Below, piece after piece: positions 47,780 to 59,565 of a stretch of 64,000 nt of DNA. Made by a program: the position numbers and the translations under genes. The stretch covers positions 1 through 64,000 of the forward strand of contig CALNHX010007426.1 of assembly GCA_940337035.1 (NCBI GenBank), written 5' to 3'. This stretch comes from Agriotes lineatus (Eukaryota; Arthropoda; Insecta; Coleoptera; Elateridae). The notes below the pieces were generated by a model. That model saw only the letters and a list, made by a program, of their open reading frames with translations, did no database searches and was not told the DNA's origin. How positions within the stretch are numbered: position 1 is the stretch's first letter; each line of letters starts with the position of its first letter.

Positions 47780-49350
47780 ATTTGTATATAACAACTTAAT
47801 GTAAATTGGTAATTTAGAACATTTTAACGAAAACAGCGACTTCTTTCGGAATAAACTGATTCTTCCCACCACGGAACCCTATTTTATAAGTAAACGTCTG
47901 AAATTGTGTCATTATATCGATAAAAACTGCATTTTAGTTTAAAAACTCCAGTATAAATGCAAACGAACGAAAATAAAAACGCAATTGGCCACAAAGTAAC
48001 ATAATTTTGAATAAAAACACACAATTTTGTTGAAAAAATGTTCTGTCTCACTTAAAATTTTACAAAACTGACATCATGTCACTTGAAATTATACAAAAAA
48101 CGACATTTTTATCCAATAAGCGATAAAAAATACACCATCTCACATTATTTCACTTAAAAAATGATCACAATTCGTTTTATAAATCATTTTGTAAAACGAA
48201 AATGATGTAAAAACAGTTTTAAGAGAGTTTTAAGAGTTATTTCTAAGCATAATTTTGCAAATGTTTTACACTTTTTTCTCTAACTTGTTGCAGTTTTAGC
48301 AAGATTTGAATAAAAAACAGCAATTTCTGCAGCAGTTTTAGTAAGATTTGAATGAAAACACAATTTCGCATGAAAAATGTGTTGGTCCACATCATCTCAC
48401 ATAAATTTTTACAAAAACTGACATCATGTCACTTGAAATTATACAAAAAAACGACATTTTTACTCAACATACGACGAAAATTGAACAAAAATCACTCAAT
48501 TACACAGCATCTCACATAAATTTTTACAAAATCGCCATCATGTTACATAAACTATGCATAATTTTGCAAACGTTTAACAAATAAACCGTCATTTTTTAAA
48601 GTACATCACACAATTATGAAATCGTGGCTCAATTTATATGAATTTTCGACACTTTGTATGTGTAAAATAGCTTCAAATACTAATATTTGAATAAAAACAC
48701 GCAATTTCCAAAGCATTTCGTTTAAAATTTTAGAAAATCGACATCGTCTCCCATGAAAATTTATAAAAATCGGCAACTTGTCACATTAAATTCTGCAGAT
48801 ACGACAAAAAACAATATTTTTATACAACTTTCATTGAAAAATAGTAAAATTTTACGAAAATACGTCTTGTGTTGACGACAAATGAAAATAAATTTGAATA
48901 AAAACACGCAAAAATTACGAAAAGACGTATGTGTTGACCCCCAAAGTAACAAAAATTTGAATAAAAACACGCAATCATACAGCATCTCACATAAATTTTT
49001 ACAAAAACTGACATCATGTCACATAAATTATGCAAAAATGGAATTTTAATTTAACACACGATGAAAATTTAATAAAAATATTGCAATTACGCATCATCTC
49101 ACTTAAAAAATTATCACATTTCATTTTACAAAACGATTTATAATAACGAAAATGCTGTAAAACAGTTTTAGAGTTATTTCTAAGCATAATTTTGTAAATG
49201 TTTTACATTTTTTTATAAAATGTATAGCCAAAAATTAAAAGAAAGCACAATTTTTTAAATTATATTACGCCATTATGAAATCGTAGATTGATTTTTTAAA
49301 ATTTTACACTTTGTAACTGTAAAATAACTTCAAATACTAATATTTTAGCT
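47780..49350. repeat. Degenerate satellite-like array
   Basis: The phrase ACATCATGTCAC(T/A)T with ACAAAAACTGACATC recurs at about 48065, 48410 and 49005, with related ATCTCACATAAATTTTTAC at 48390, 48510 and 48985. A longer block, GAGTTATTTCTAAGCATAAT then TTTTACA, repeats at about 48234 and 49171. It is AT-rich and non-coding; the repeat period is irregular. Confidence 0.7.
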
Positions 49351-49599
49351 TTAGATTTTGTAATTATTGCAGATTCGTAAAAAACAAAAGCAGAGTAGAA
49401 AAAATCTGGTGTGATACACTCACACAACTTCCTTTTACAGTGATCTTATAATTAGTCAAAAATTTCATTTTTAATTTTTAACCATTTGTTAAAAATTTTC
49501 AAAAATTACAAATTCTACAAAAACGGTACAAAATCGAGTGTTAGTTGAAGAGACAAATTTTCTCTAGAATTTTAAGGTGAATTCAAAAATGTAATAATA

Positions 49600-50095
49600 T
49601 ACCGGGTGTTTTATTTAAAATAGGAGTTAATAAAAGAAATAGAAAAAAAAACAAAAGAAACCCACTTTAGAAGTATTCAACTGGAAAATCACCTATCTCA
49701 CATCAATACACATTAAAAATGTAAGAAAAATGTAAAGTTTAAAAAAAATCGTTAGAGCCGTTTTTGAAAAAATCGAAAAAAACTGAAAAATCACAAGAGT
49801 AAACACCTACTTCCGGTTATGCGATTTTCTTCAAAAACTTGCTGTCTCATCTACATAGTACACAAAACTTATATATGAAGTTTCAATGCCATACCTCTTT
49901 TCGTTTTTGAGATATTCTGTTCACAGACAGACACACAGACACACAGACACACAGACAGACAGACAGACAGACAGACCAATGAAAAAAAATATGTTTTTTG
50001 GGATCAGGGGACTCTAAAACGTGAAGATCTGTTGAAAACTCAATTTCGAATTTTTGGGGTGAATCCAATACTTCCTTTATAGTAGTAAAAGGAAG
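49600..50095. repeat. Dispersed repeat with (CAGA)n core
   Basis: Starts ACCGGGTGTTTTATTTAAAA, contains a mixed CACA/CAGA microsatellite at 49923-49975, then AACGTGAAGATCTGTTGAAA. The AGATCTTCACGTTT...(GTCT)n arrangement recurs inverted at 60560-60690. Confidence 0.65.
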
Positions 50096-50416
50096 TAAAA
50101 ATGGCAGAGATAATAAATCTGTTCATGAAACTGGTCTACCATAATTTCTAAAAATTTTAATTATATCACCCTGCAATATTGCGGCAAAGAATACAGAGAC
50201 GATTAGCTGTAACAGCGCCCTCTGCACATAAATATCCGAATGAAAAAGATGGTGTATTACTTAACAATATATACTTTTGTGTGTCTAATTTGCGCACTCT
50301 GTGTCAAGGAAGTTTTTAACAATAAAATTAAATATGTTTTCTTGTCTTCGCTTTTAAGGGGCTTTAAGTCATAATGGTGAGACTTTGTATTAAGGTAGGT
50401 TTGCTTTAGACTTCCT

Positions 50417-50485
50417 TTTTGTCTCAAGGATTCACTCGTACCATTTATGCTACTTCATAGGAATTCACCTTGTAGATTCATCTCT
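50417..50485. repeat. Dispersed repeat, partner near 59385
   Basis: GTCTCAAGGATTCACTCGTA then CATTTATGC.ACTTCAT resembles 59388-59450 in the same orientation. Confidence 0.45.
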
Positions 50486-50556
50486 AAGAGTTAGAGAGAA
50501 GAAAAAGAGATTCTCATCTCTCAAAAAGTTCTCAAAGAATACTCCTTGTCTACGCC

Positions 50557-50620
50557 TTGCATCCTATCAGCCTAACATTCTTCTTTTTGAAAGCTTTGGA
50601 AAGGCTACAAGATCCTTATA
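50557..50620 (+). pseudogene. Short LINE RT-like scrap
   Basis: PISLTFFFLKALERLQD resembles the RT motif RPISLTSFLLKTLERLVD, then similarity ends. Low confidence because of length. Confidence 0.3.
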
Positions 50621-50629
50621 TTTTTATAC

Positions 50630-51280
50630 AAAGGATGGAAGTATATGGAAGAACTTGTCCCTCTTTCGAACCGGACATCAAAATATTGTTACCCACCTGT
50701 GCTAGGATATACAAGAGACTCGAGAATGCCAATTCAGTGCTGATGTTTTTTTCAGGAATGTTAGATATAGTGGAATGTGAAATATAGCAATTTGAATATT
50801 GAGAAAATCTTGGCCAACCACAACGATAACTACGACACTGTACTTACTAACGAAGAAGATTAAAAATCTGTAGGAAAGAATAGCTCTCCGAATTTTGAGG
50901 TATATCGGTTTGTTTTTGCAAACGGTATTGACTGCTATGTTTCAGCGACCATTTATATTTTTATTGTGTTTTCTTTTCGAAATGTGTAAAAGATATAGTG
51001 ATACTGAATGCAATGGTCTTGATATTCAGAGAAAATTAAGATTTATACAAGATGTTATGGATGTCCAACTAATAAATTTAACCACACAGAGGTCTCTACA
51101 AATTGAACAACATTTTCCCGTATCATTATTTCGAAAAAACACCAAACCTGAGTTAAAATTCGAACTAATTTCACTATAAAAATGTATACTCGCCTACGGA
51201 ATAATATTTTAATTTAATGGTACAAATCTGAAGAAATTTTTCTTTGAAATGCAAGCCAAGAAGAGCTACATAGGTATTGA
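50630..51280. other. Unassigned, small open frames
   Basis: A 94-codon plus-strand frame (50895-51179) with a hydrophobic N-terminal stretch and a charged C-terminal half is visible. I recognise no domain and would not call it a gene without transcript support. Confidence 0.25.
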
Positions 51281-51329
51281 TAGAACTTATAGTTGACATC
51301 TGTTGTACGGCGAAGCACTCGACAACGCT

Positions 51330-51600
51330 GTTGAGGGCAGACAGTTGTAGGTGGAACGATTTTCACAACGTCAAGTTTTCGATTCGCGACTATTTACAAC
51401 CACTATAAAATGGTTGAAAGATCATGGCAAATTGAGTTCTTCTAGTCAACATTTAAGGCGACCAAGAGCTGACCGCATTTTGGATAACGAGCTGGGAATT
51501 CTGCTAGCCATAAAAAAAGAGCCGAATTTAAGCATAAAGCACTACGTTTAGGTGTTTCAACATATTGTTCTAGCCTCACGTTGCGGCGCCTAATTTTGTA
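51330..51600 (+). pseudogene. Tc1/mariner-like transposase N-terminal piece
   Basis: Reads FTTTIKWLKDHGKLSSSSQH then LRRPRADRILDNELGILLAI and KKEPNLSIKHY. This follows the second HTH of the family (..RLR..GS......GRPR..R....E..IL..I...P.ISTR). It stops at 51549 and has no DDE domain. Confidence 0.6.
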
Positions 51601-51609
51601 TTGATTCTT

Positions 51610-52150
51610 ATATCCAACTTGATTTACTAATTTAATGTTAAATTACAATTCACTCTGTAATGACCTATTACTTCTGATTTTTTACTTGCCTTACTTTCTA
51701 CACTGCAATATGAGTTGGATATTTAATTATTTTACATTACAACAATTATTTGATATTATTTATATGTCACATTTGACTATAAGAATTCTATTTTTTGTTT
51801 TAGATAAATTTTCCATTAAAATTAATTCAAGTGCTTTTTATGCTCTTTAATATGAATCGTTAATTATAAGTTAATAAATATTGCTAGCTCAGTAGAACCT
51901 GATTACACTCAAAAACAAGTCGGTTCAAGTAATATCAAGACTGTTTATTATTTCTGAAAAATCATTTGTTTAATGAAAACTTATGTCAAATATTTGTGGC
52001 AATTTTGATGAACGTCAGTGTCACTTCAAAACATGTACATGGAATATGAATCGCAAATACCTCCTTGTTACACTACCTGTCATTCAATAAACATGAAATA
52101 GTAAGTACCTAGTCCTTTTATTAATTACTACACTTCACTATTTTACTGTT
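51610..52150. other. No recognisable feature
   Basis: AT-rich. Confidence 0.3.
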
Positions 52151-52159
52151 TATTTTAGT

Positions 52160-52600
52160 TTGCTCAATAAATGCCTGTGACTGTAGCTCGTCCAAAGAAC
52201 TTAATCCGCCCGTTCAAAGATCAAAACGTATACCAACTACAGAGTAACCTCAGCACAAGCCCATCCTACTGTCAAAAACTGCAAACAACCTCGGAAATGT
52301 CTCCTTCCAATTCTCAATCAGCATACAATTCAGCAACACGAACCTCGACAAAATCCTTCAGCAGTGAACAAACTCTCTCTTGCAAATAAGATACTGACTA
52401 TCCAAATAATGCGAATCCCGATCTGTCAGAAGCCACAGGACTTCACCTCAACTAGTGCCAATCTCAAAACGTCACTCCAACAAAAGTTCAGCAAAGTTCA
52501 ACTCCATCAGATGGAAAACCGCTTCCAATTCACAAGACTCTTACTCCAAAAAAATCCTGCCGTGTCCTATTTTCGGTAAATACAGCTTACGCTATCGAAT
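52160..52600 (+). other. Degenerate Ser/Thr/Gln-rich reading
   Basis: Codon-like composition (many CAA, CCA, ACT) shifts through all three plus frames without one long frame, starting PVTVARPKNLIRPFKDQN. It may be a decayed exon or transposon gag-like region. No family was recognised. Confidence 0.3.
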
Positions 52601-52609
52601 TCACAAGAT

Positions 52610-53525
52610 GTAATTATTTGACAATAAACTAAGTTCAACATCCAATTCCAGAAATTATTTCAATAGCTTGTAGTATTTTAAATTATGTTCTTCCTACCAT
52701 ACACATTTTCTCTATATCTTCATTATACTAGTATTCTCCTTGTTTAAAAATGTACACTTTTTCTCTTCTCGACAATTTAATTATAGTTAAACCCTTTTAT
52801 ATGTGAAAATAGATTAACAAATCATATTAGAATAGGATTCATTTCGAAATTTCAGTTTTTTTTACAAAATATTGTATGTTTTCTATCAAAATCTTGTATA
52901 CATAAAATTAATATCCCTTAGTGATATCGATTCTGCATATTTTTTACAGTTCAACACTATATATTTCATTATCACATTTAGTAACACCCGCTATACTAAA
53001 AAACATTTCTGGAATAAGTATTGGCTATCAATAGTCCACTATATTTCAGATAACTTTGAAATCATTTTAGAACCTTCTGTTTCTTATTTTTCATGGTTCA
53101 ACTGAATTCTAATTATTCCATTACTTTACAAAACACATGTTGATAATTCTGATATCCTTTTATTATACCCAAATTCATCTTTGTAAATTTAATAATGAAA
53201 TATTTTAATCAACTTTTTTAATATAATATCAAACACTTGGCTTGCATTAATAAATTACTTTAATCTTCTTATATACAATCTACTACAATATATTGTTTAT
53301 TGGAAGTTACACGAAAAATCATTACTACCATTCCATGTTCAGCGTATACAAGATCTTCAATCTGGACATACACCACGTACACTATTTTTTTGTCAATGGG
53401 TTATCTAGAAAATAACGAAATAACCCAATTTTCTAAGTCTTTTACTGACGAAGCATGATTCACACGTAACGGAGTTGACGGAGAACGGAAAAATACTAAT
53501 ATACAAAAATAAATGCAGAAAAAAC
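52610..53525. other. No recognisable feature
   Basis: AT-rich, no coding motif. Confidence 0.35.
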
Positions 53526-53532
53526 AAATGTA

Positions 53533-55125
53533 CAGGGTGGGCCAAAGTAGACGCTTTCTTATGGAAACTCATGTTCCTGTCAGAGATAGAAAAATATTGA
53601 CCAACGTCTCCCGAGCTCAAATTTTATGAAAAAGTTACTGGTGCAAACAGAATTTTGCTATCGTAAACCGTTAGGCCGCTAGGGGGCGTTTTTCAAAATT
53701 CGTCGATTTCTTTAAACCCTTCTAGCTTTTTTGTTTTTAGTAATAATTGATTTCTGTAAAAACTTTCTCATAGCAGTTTTTCGTGTATAATAGGCTGGTG
53801 AATTTTGTTTTAATACAGGGTTTCGTAAATTTGCTGCAACAAAAATTTTCTTATTTCTTATGGAACACCCGGTATATTTATACATTTTTTTGTAGTCCTT
53901 AAAATTCTCTTTTCAAAACTATATAATACTATATGTCTAAAGTTAGCATTTTACGGTATATTTGGCTTTAAGTTAAATAAACTAAAAATATCAAGTAGCC
54001 ATTGTGTCATAGCGCCGCATGACCATTGTTTTAAACCAACATTAGCAATATTTATGAGTAAAACAAAGTTGGCGCTAACTAAATAAGAAAAAACAAAAAG
54101 CATATAGGGTTACAAACATTTAGAACAAATAACAAAATTAATAAAACATATTACCACCCAACGATATGTCCTTCTATAACATATGTTCAAACTGGGCACC
54201 GTTCTGATTAATACACAAGCGGCACCGTTGTTTGACAGCATTTGCAGCATTTCTTAGCTCAATGTTAGAAATTGTAGCAAATGCATTTTGCACTGCTTCC
54301 TCTTGCAATTCTCTTGATGTAATCGGTTGTCTATATGTCAAATCTTTAATTTTTCCACAAAAATAGCAGTCTAGGGGTGTCATATGGGGGACTTCACTGG
54401 CCAAGCGATTGGTCCTTCGTTCCCTATCCACTCTTCACCAAACTGCACTTTTAAGTAATTAGTTGTAACTCTTCAATTATGAGGCGGTGCACCATCTTGT
54501 TGGAAGGTGGAAATTTAAATAGACAAGGACAAAAAACCAGATTATGTTCAAATTCAAAAGCTATTTGACTAATTTGACAGCGGCCAACTTTGTTTTCCTC
54601 ATAAATATTGCTACTGTTGGTTTAAAACAATGGTCATGCGGCGCTATGACACAATGGCTACTTGATATTTTTAGTTTATTTAACTTAAAGCCAAATACAC
54701 CGTAACATGCTAAATTTGGACATATAGTATTATATATTTTTGAATAGAGAATTTTAAGGACTACAAAAATATGTATAAATATACTGGGTGTTCCATAAGA
54801 AATAAGAAAATTTTTGTTGCAGCAAATTTACGAATCACCCTGTATTAAAACAAAATGCACCAGCCTATTCTACACCAAAAACTGCTATGAGAAAGTTTTT
54901 ACAGAAATCAATTATTACTAAAAACAAATCAGCTAGAAGGGTTTAAAGAAATCGACGAATTTTGAAAAACGCCCCCTAGCGGCCTAACCGTTTACGATAG
55001 CAAAATTCTGTTTGCACCAGTAACTTTTTCATAAAATTTGAGCTCGGGAGATGTTGGTCAAAATTTTTCTATCTTTGACAGGAACATGAGTTTCCATAAG
55101 AAAGCGTCTACTTTGGCCCACCCTG
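53533..55125 (-). mobile_element. Mariner-type element with ~560-bp TIRs
   Basis: Ends CAGGGTGGGCCAAAGTAGAC, perfectly inverted at 55125, with TA on both sides. Inverted arms run to about 54095 and from about 54565 with few mismatches. Each arm carries inside it a second mariner-like end (ACACCCGGTATATT / AATACAGGGTTTCG). The centre encodes on the minus strand (54431-54174) only the transposase C-terminal region: MTPLDCYFCGKIKDL, ITSRELQEEAVQNAF, and CRLCINQNGAQFEHML. The rest of the enzyme is deleted. Confidence 0.9.
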
Positions 55126-55269
55126 TACAATGAAAAAGCTTCCACAAGTGGGGTTCTGTATAAACAGATTTTCAACTCGAACCGATAACTAAGTGTAACT
55201 AATAGTTTTAAACCTCATTTATAGAAGTTCGTACTAGTCTTTGCTTATACACAATTATTAATGATAATA

Positions 55270-56015
55270 CTACGTTAATTGGATCTTTCTGGCAAGTCTG
55301 ATCGTTTAAATCTGTTTAAATGTGTTAATTGTTCTGTTTGGTCCATTAAACTGTTCACTAATTCGTTTGGATGTGCTATATTTTAAGCTAAATCTGGATA
55401 TTTCTTCTTTCACTGTTGGTATGGATAAGTCCTTTTGAATAACGGTACGTACAGTCGTGTTCAAAAATCTGTTGTACAGCGACAGTTGTAAGTTTATTGG
55501 TGGTTGTGTTATTACTTAACAAAGGCTCACACTGTATCATTAACTAGGTAGACCTGAATGTATACTTTCAAAATATTTGCATATACAACACTTTTTTGAA
55601 CTTAGTGTAATTAATTTATACACACCAAGCACAAACGCTGTACAACACTTTAATGAACACGACTGTACCACGGTGCATTCACTATCACTCGTAACACTTT
55701 GTTTTGAAATCTTTGTATGATTTCAATATTGCTGTTACTTGCAGTTCCCCAAAGCTGAATACCGTAGGTCTAGATGGGTTTTATTATCACTTTATATATG
55801 AACAGTTTATTTGTTAGCGTTAACTGCGATTGCCTGCCGATCATCCAGTATAGTTGTTTTAGTTTCATTCGCAGTTGTTTTCGCTAATTAAATATATGTT
55901 TTTGCCATGTCAATCTACGATCCAGGTGTAGCTCGAGAAATTTAGCGGTATCCGATTGTGTTAGTTGTTTTCCGTTTCAGTAAGGTACCGCAATTTGAAA
56001 CATTGTTAAATTTAT
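55270..56015 (-). pseudogene. Jockey-like LINE C-terminal region
   Basis: The minus strand reads LHLDRRLTWQKHIF, then MIGRQSQLTLTNKLFIYKVI, then TYGIQLWGTASNSNIEIIQR, then NKVLRVIVNAPWY. After the nested MITE it continues VIQKDLSIPTVKEEISRFS and KYS. This is the familiar end of a Jockey-type ORF2. Stops after the LHLDRR block and a frameshift near the end make it a pseudogene. Confidence 0.85.
55452..55665. mobile_element. 214-bp Tc1-type MITE in LINE
   Basis: Ends CAGTCGTGTTCAAAA and, inverted, CAGTCGTGTTCATTAA, followed by TGTTGTACAGCG in both arms. TA duplications flank it. Removing it and one TA joins NAPWY to VP in frame, matching the LINE family, so the boundaries are right. Confidence 0.9.
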
Positions 56016-56041
56016 AGAATTAGCACCAACAGCATTGGACT

Positions 56042-56296
56042 TTATTTCGTTGAACTTAGTTTGTAATTCTTACCGAATGCTATATTGATCATTTTATGAA
56101 TGTTTTGGTGAAAAAGGAAAATGTGTTCATCACTAACATTAGACTGTGCGATAGCAGAAAATACGTTATTAATAAGTTCAGCATCCATAATTGCTCTGAT
56201 TACTTCATTATTTTTTTTTGTGAATATTGCATGCTTCAAAATTAGGTCACATCTTTTTCGAATTATGTTTAAATTTGTATTTCTGGTGCTAACCAT
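56042..56296 (-). other. Unrecognised 84-codon open frame
   Basis: It follows the LINE remnant on the same strand, but its wording (ending FGKNYKLSSTK) matches no LINE part I know. It is AT-rich, lysine-rich and without a signal peptide or known motif. It could be a gag-like relic. Confidence 0.25.
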
Positions 56297-56499
56297 AAGT
56301 ACACTTTTTTGTTCTATTGAAAAAACCAGATAGTTTTTCAGATCCTGTACAATCGCTTGGCAGAGTCTAATCCAGATATCTTGTGTCTAGAACTAACTCT
56401 TTCAATTCAGTAATTGTTAGGTCGAATATTTAGTTTTTGAAAAATGTATTTTAGGCCCAATTTCTCCAGCTCCAACTCTTCAGACGCAATCTCATATAA

Positions 56500-56830
56500 G
56501 CATGCGATCAAACACTAAACATAAAAGAAGATGAAAATACAGAAGCAAAGAACATAATAATTCAAAAAAGAGAAGAACAATCAATGTTAATTCAAAAGAA
56601 CTACCCATTAAAAAGGACGAAATATAGAATGCTGGCGTACATATAAATCATAACAAAGCTGCAGGGACAGATGAAATAACAGCAGAGATGTTTAAAAAGG
56701 GAGATACGATTCAGGTAGAAGTAAGATGACTTTTTAATAAATTTATGACTAAAAAAATCTATTATCAGCATGGGAAGCTAATATTGTAATTCTAACATAC
56801 AAAAAATATTTGGAATAATATAGAAAAAGA
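56500..56830 (+). pseudogene. LINE RT N-terminal fragment
   Basis: Reads NKAAGTDEITAEMFKKGDTI then RLFNKFMTKKI, with a W.A-like block (AWEANIVI in the next frame). This is the RT motif NKAPG.DEI.AE.L.....L..LFN. Stops follow. Confidence 0.65.
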
Positions 56831-56834
56831 TAGA

Positions 56835-57240
56835 GGTAAAGAGTGACATTGCGTCCCTCTTCAGCCAAAAACCAGAATTTCGAAGGTAGTGAGTGGTCGC
56901 ATGCAACGAAGGGTCGGGCTACTGCGAAGCGTTGAAATCGCATTCACAGGAACTGTGAAACTCGAATATCACCGCCAGTAATGTTTTTATTTGAAAATTT
57001 ATATAATTTGCATTATCCAATGATTGCTTTTATTGTTTCACTATTATTATAAACGTTAAGATATTGTACCCCTAGTTTCCTTTGATTTTTGAAATTGTTT
57101 TGTGCCACAATGTCCACTTGCGAGGAAAGTTCTGAGTAATGCCCTTTACAGATTTATAGATTTTTTATTAGCTTTCGTTTTTAATATAATATTTGCTATT
57201 TATGCTAAAAGTGGACATTTATGCACGAGTTTGCACACAA
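56835..57240. other. No recognisable feature
   Basis: No supported gene. A frame near 56749-56943 is not convincing. Confidence 0.3.
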
Positions 57241-57243
57241 TAT

Positions 57244-58252
57244 TTTTTATCTACGACTACCACTAAAAGTATGCCTTTTAGTGCTAGCTTTTTTCACTAT
57301 AAGTGACGTTTTATAATTTAGCGTGTTTAAAGAAATCAGTTGTTTACTTTAGCGTGTTTAAAGAAATCAGCTGTTTACTTTTAGCCCATGTGCTAAAAGT
57401 GAAGTGAGGTTATAAAACTACAATTTCGAACTGGAAGTGTGGTTCTAAAGTTATTCTGGTTACTTCTTGCGTTAGAGGTAAAGTGTTTTTGAAATCATTA
57501 AAGCGTTATGTAATGAATACAGTCAGATGTGTAGTATTACTAATTACCTTTGATAACGGACTTTGACAGTATTGGTTTCACAAACATTCGCCCGCGTACC
57601 AGGCCCTTTCTTTATTATGACATAAATTCTAACTGTCATAGATGCAAACCTTTGTTAAATCGATATTAATTGATTAATAACAGTAAAATTAAGGTCGTAG
57701 CTAAAATATTGTATGCAACGCGTGCTAAAAGTCGTTTATGCCTTCGGGCTCGTTTCATAATTTTGATGTCTCGTGCATAAACGTCGACTTTTAGCACTTG
57801 TTTCATAAATAGCTATTCTACGGCTTTAAATTTACTGTTATTAATCCATAAATGTCGATTTAACCAGGGTTTGCATTTATGACAGTTATAATTTATGTCA
57901 TAGTAAAGAGATGGCCTTGACGAGCAATTGACTGTTTCTGCAGCTAGTAGTTGTCAAAGTTAGGTATCAAAGGCATTTATAAATGTACACATATTACTTT
58001 ATTCATTACATAATGTTTTAATTATTTAAAAAACACTATACCTCTAACGAAAGAAGTAACTAGAATAACTTTACAACCTCACTGCCAGTTTGAAATTCTA
58101 AATCCAACACCAGCTGTTTACTTTTAGCAAATGGGCTAAAAGAAAAAAACTGCTGATTTCACTATTAACGCGCTGATTTATAAAACGTCATTTTTAGTGA
58201 AAAAAGCTAGCGCTAAAAGACCTCCTTTTAGTAGTGGTCGTAGAAAATAGTA
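57244..58252. repeat. 1-kb foldback with nested hairpin
   Basis: Arms of ~480 bp (57244-57735 and 57780-58252) end in TTTTTTATCTACGACTACCA and its inverted counterpart. The centre is a smaller hairpin, GTGCTAAAAGTCG...CGACTTTTAGCAC, with core GCCTTCGGGCTCG. The word CTTTTAGC recurs through both arms. The left arm also has a 31-bp tandem duplication near 57321-57382. Non-coding. Confidence 0.88.
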
Positions 58253-58267
58253 ATTTATGTTAGAAGA

Positions 58268-58366
58268 CCCGAAAGTAGTGTTTTGTAGGTTGAACCAAGT
58301 ACGATAGATTCACGGCGAACCGCAGGCGAGTCCTGAAAACTTGGGGAGACCTGCAAAACACTTTCC
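58268..58366. repeat. Hairpin repeat, CGGCGAACCGC core
   Basis: CCGAAAGTAGTGTTTTGTAG pairs with CTGCAAAACACTTTCCGG; the CCAAGT and ACTTGG arms close on a core with CGCAGGCGAGTCC. Confidence 0.75.
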
Positions 58367-58496
58367 GGTAATGTACAGTATAATATTTTTTACGATATCC
58401 GGGTCCATACTTTCAAACTTTCAGATTCACTTTCAAAAACTCAAAACACTTATGACATTAGTATCTATTATTTAACTTATCCAAACAATAACACAA

Positions 58497-58583
58497 ACTT
58501 TTCATTCCTGTCGAGAGATTAAGTAGCCAACCGAAACGCGAAGCGTCGAGGTTAACTTTATCTCGAGACAGGAATAAAACTTT
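58497..58583. repeat. Hairpin repeat, GCGAAGCGTCGAGG core
   Basis: AACTTTTCATTCCTGTCGAGA pairs approximately with TCTCGAGACAGGAATAAAAC; the core is CGAAACGCGAAGCGTCGAGG. Confidence 0.7.
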
Positions 58584-58839
58584 TCACTGTGGTATGTGTA
58601 CTATTTTATTCACCACCACTTTATTCAACAACAATTGGAAACATTATAATTATACTATGATGCGACAGGGAATGACTCGCATGAATGGATGAACGAGATT
58701 TCCAGTGTCCCAACTTAGACAGCGGCAACCACTTTTACGACCGGTTGGAAAGTTTAAAAGTTAGTAATAGCTCATTATCCACCTTCTTCAACGTCAGTAA
58801 TCACTTTATTACATATATGGTTGTGAATAATAGTTATTT

Positions 58840-58925
58840 ACGTGGCAAGCCTAGTAATTTAGCCTTTATAGGCGAGCCGGTGAGCCCCAATAAAGGCTAA
58901 TTGCAAGCGAGCCGCGTACAACGTT
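58840..58925. repeat. Hairpin repeat, GAGCCGGTGAGCC core
   Basis: ACGTGGCAAGCC...TAATTTAGCCTTTAT pairs with ATAAAGGCTAATTGCAAGCG...CGCGT. The core reads GGCGAGCCGGTGAGCCCC. Confidence 0.6.
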
Positions 58926-59081
58926 TTAGTTCCTCTTGCTGAAAATCCTAAAAATGCATGTTAGTGATTAATAAAGGATGTATCTATTAAAAAACAAGGT
59001 GCTTGTAAGGTCGCGATGGCAGCATTTTACATGCACCTGGCCTGTAAAGACTAATTTTCCGGTCAGTTCAGACGACAGTAA

Positions 59082-59090
59082 AACTTTACA
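59082..59090. other. Small unassigned repeats around 58990-59170
   Basis: CTGTAAAG, TTTTCCGGTC and TTTTCCGATC words between 59030 and 59140 echo the hairpin family at 17937-18260, without a clean palindrome. Confidence 0.3.
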
Positions 59091-59565
59091 GGCATAAAAG
59101 CTTTTATCGGTCCCTGATGCCCGTTTTCCGATCTTGGTCGGCAAAACGTTACTTTCTGGCGAAAAAATTCTCCAGCAAGTGCATATTTTCTGGTCGGTCG
59201 TAAAAAAATAAACATTGCACGTATCGCCAAAGACAGAAAATACTCGATAAATGAATGTTATCAGTAAATTCGATGTTTGTTATTAGCGCCTTTGTTTGTA
59301 GAGAAACTAGTTGTTAAACTCAACAAGGTGCTGTAAATTAACAGTGTACAACTTTGCGATATGTTTGCCTTAATCCTGTTACTTTGACTCAAGGATTTAC
59401 CCGTATCATTTACGCCACTTCATTTAATTACACCATGTAGAAGGTTCCCTTCATATTAAAGAAAAAAACTCTCCTTAAATAAATTATATTTAAGCCTACA
59501 CAGTTTACATTAAATTCTAAAAACAAGGTAAATACAGAATATGAAGTTTGTCAGTAAATACACTT

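Noticed and set aside
49883..50068. CVCVSVCLSV-type frame
   Set aside because: Translation of the (CAGA)n microsatellite.
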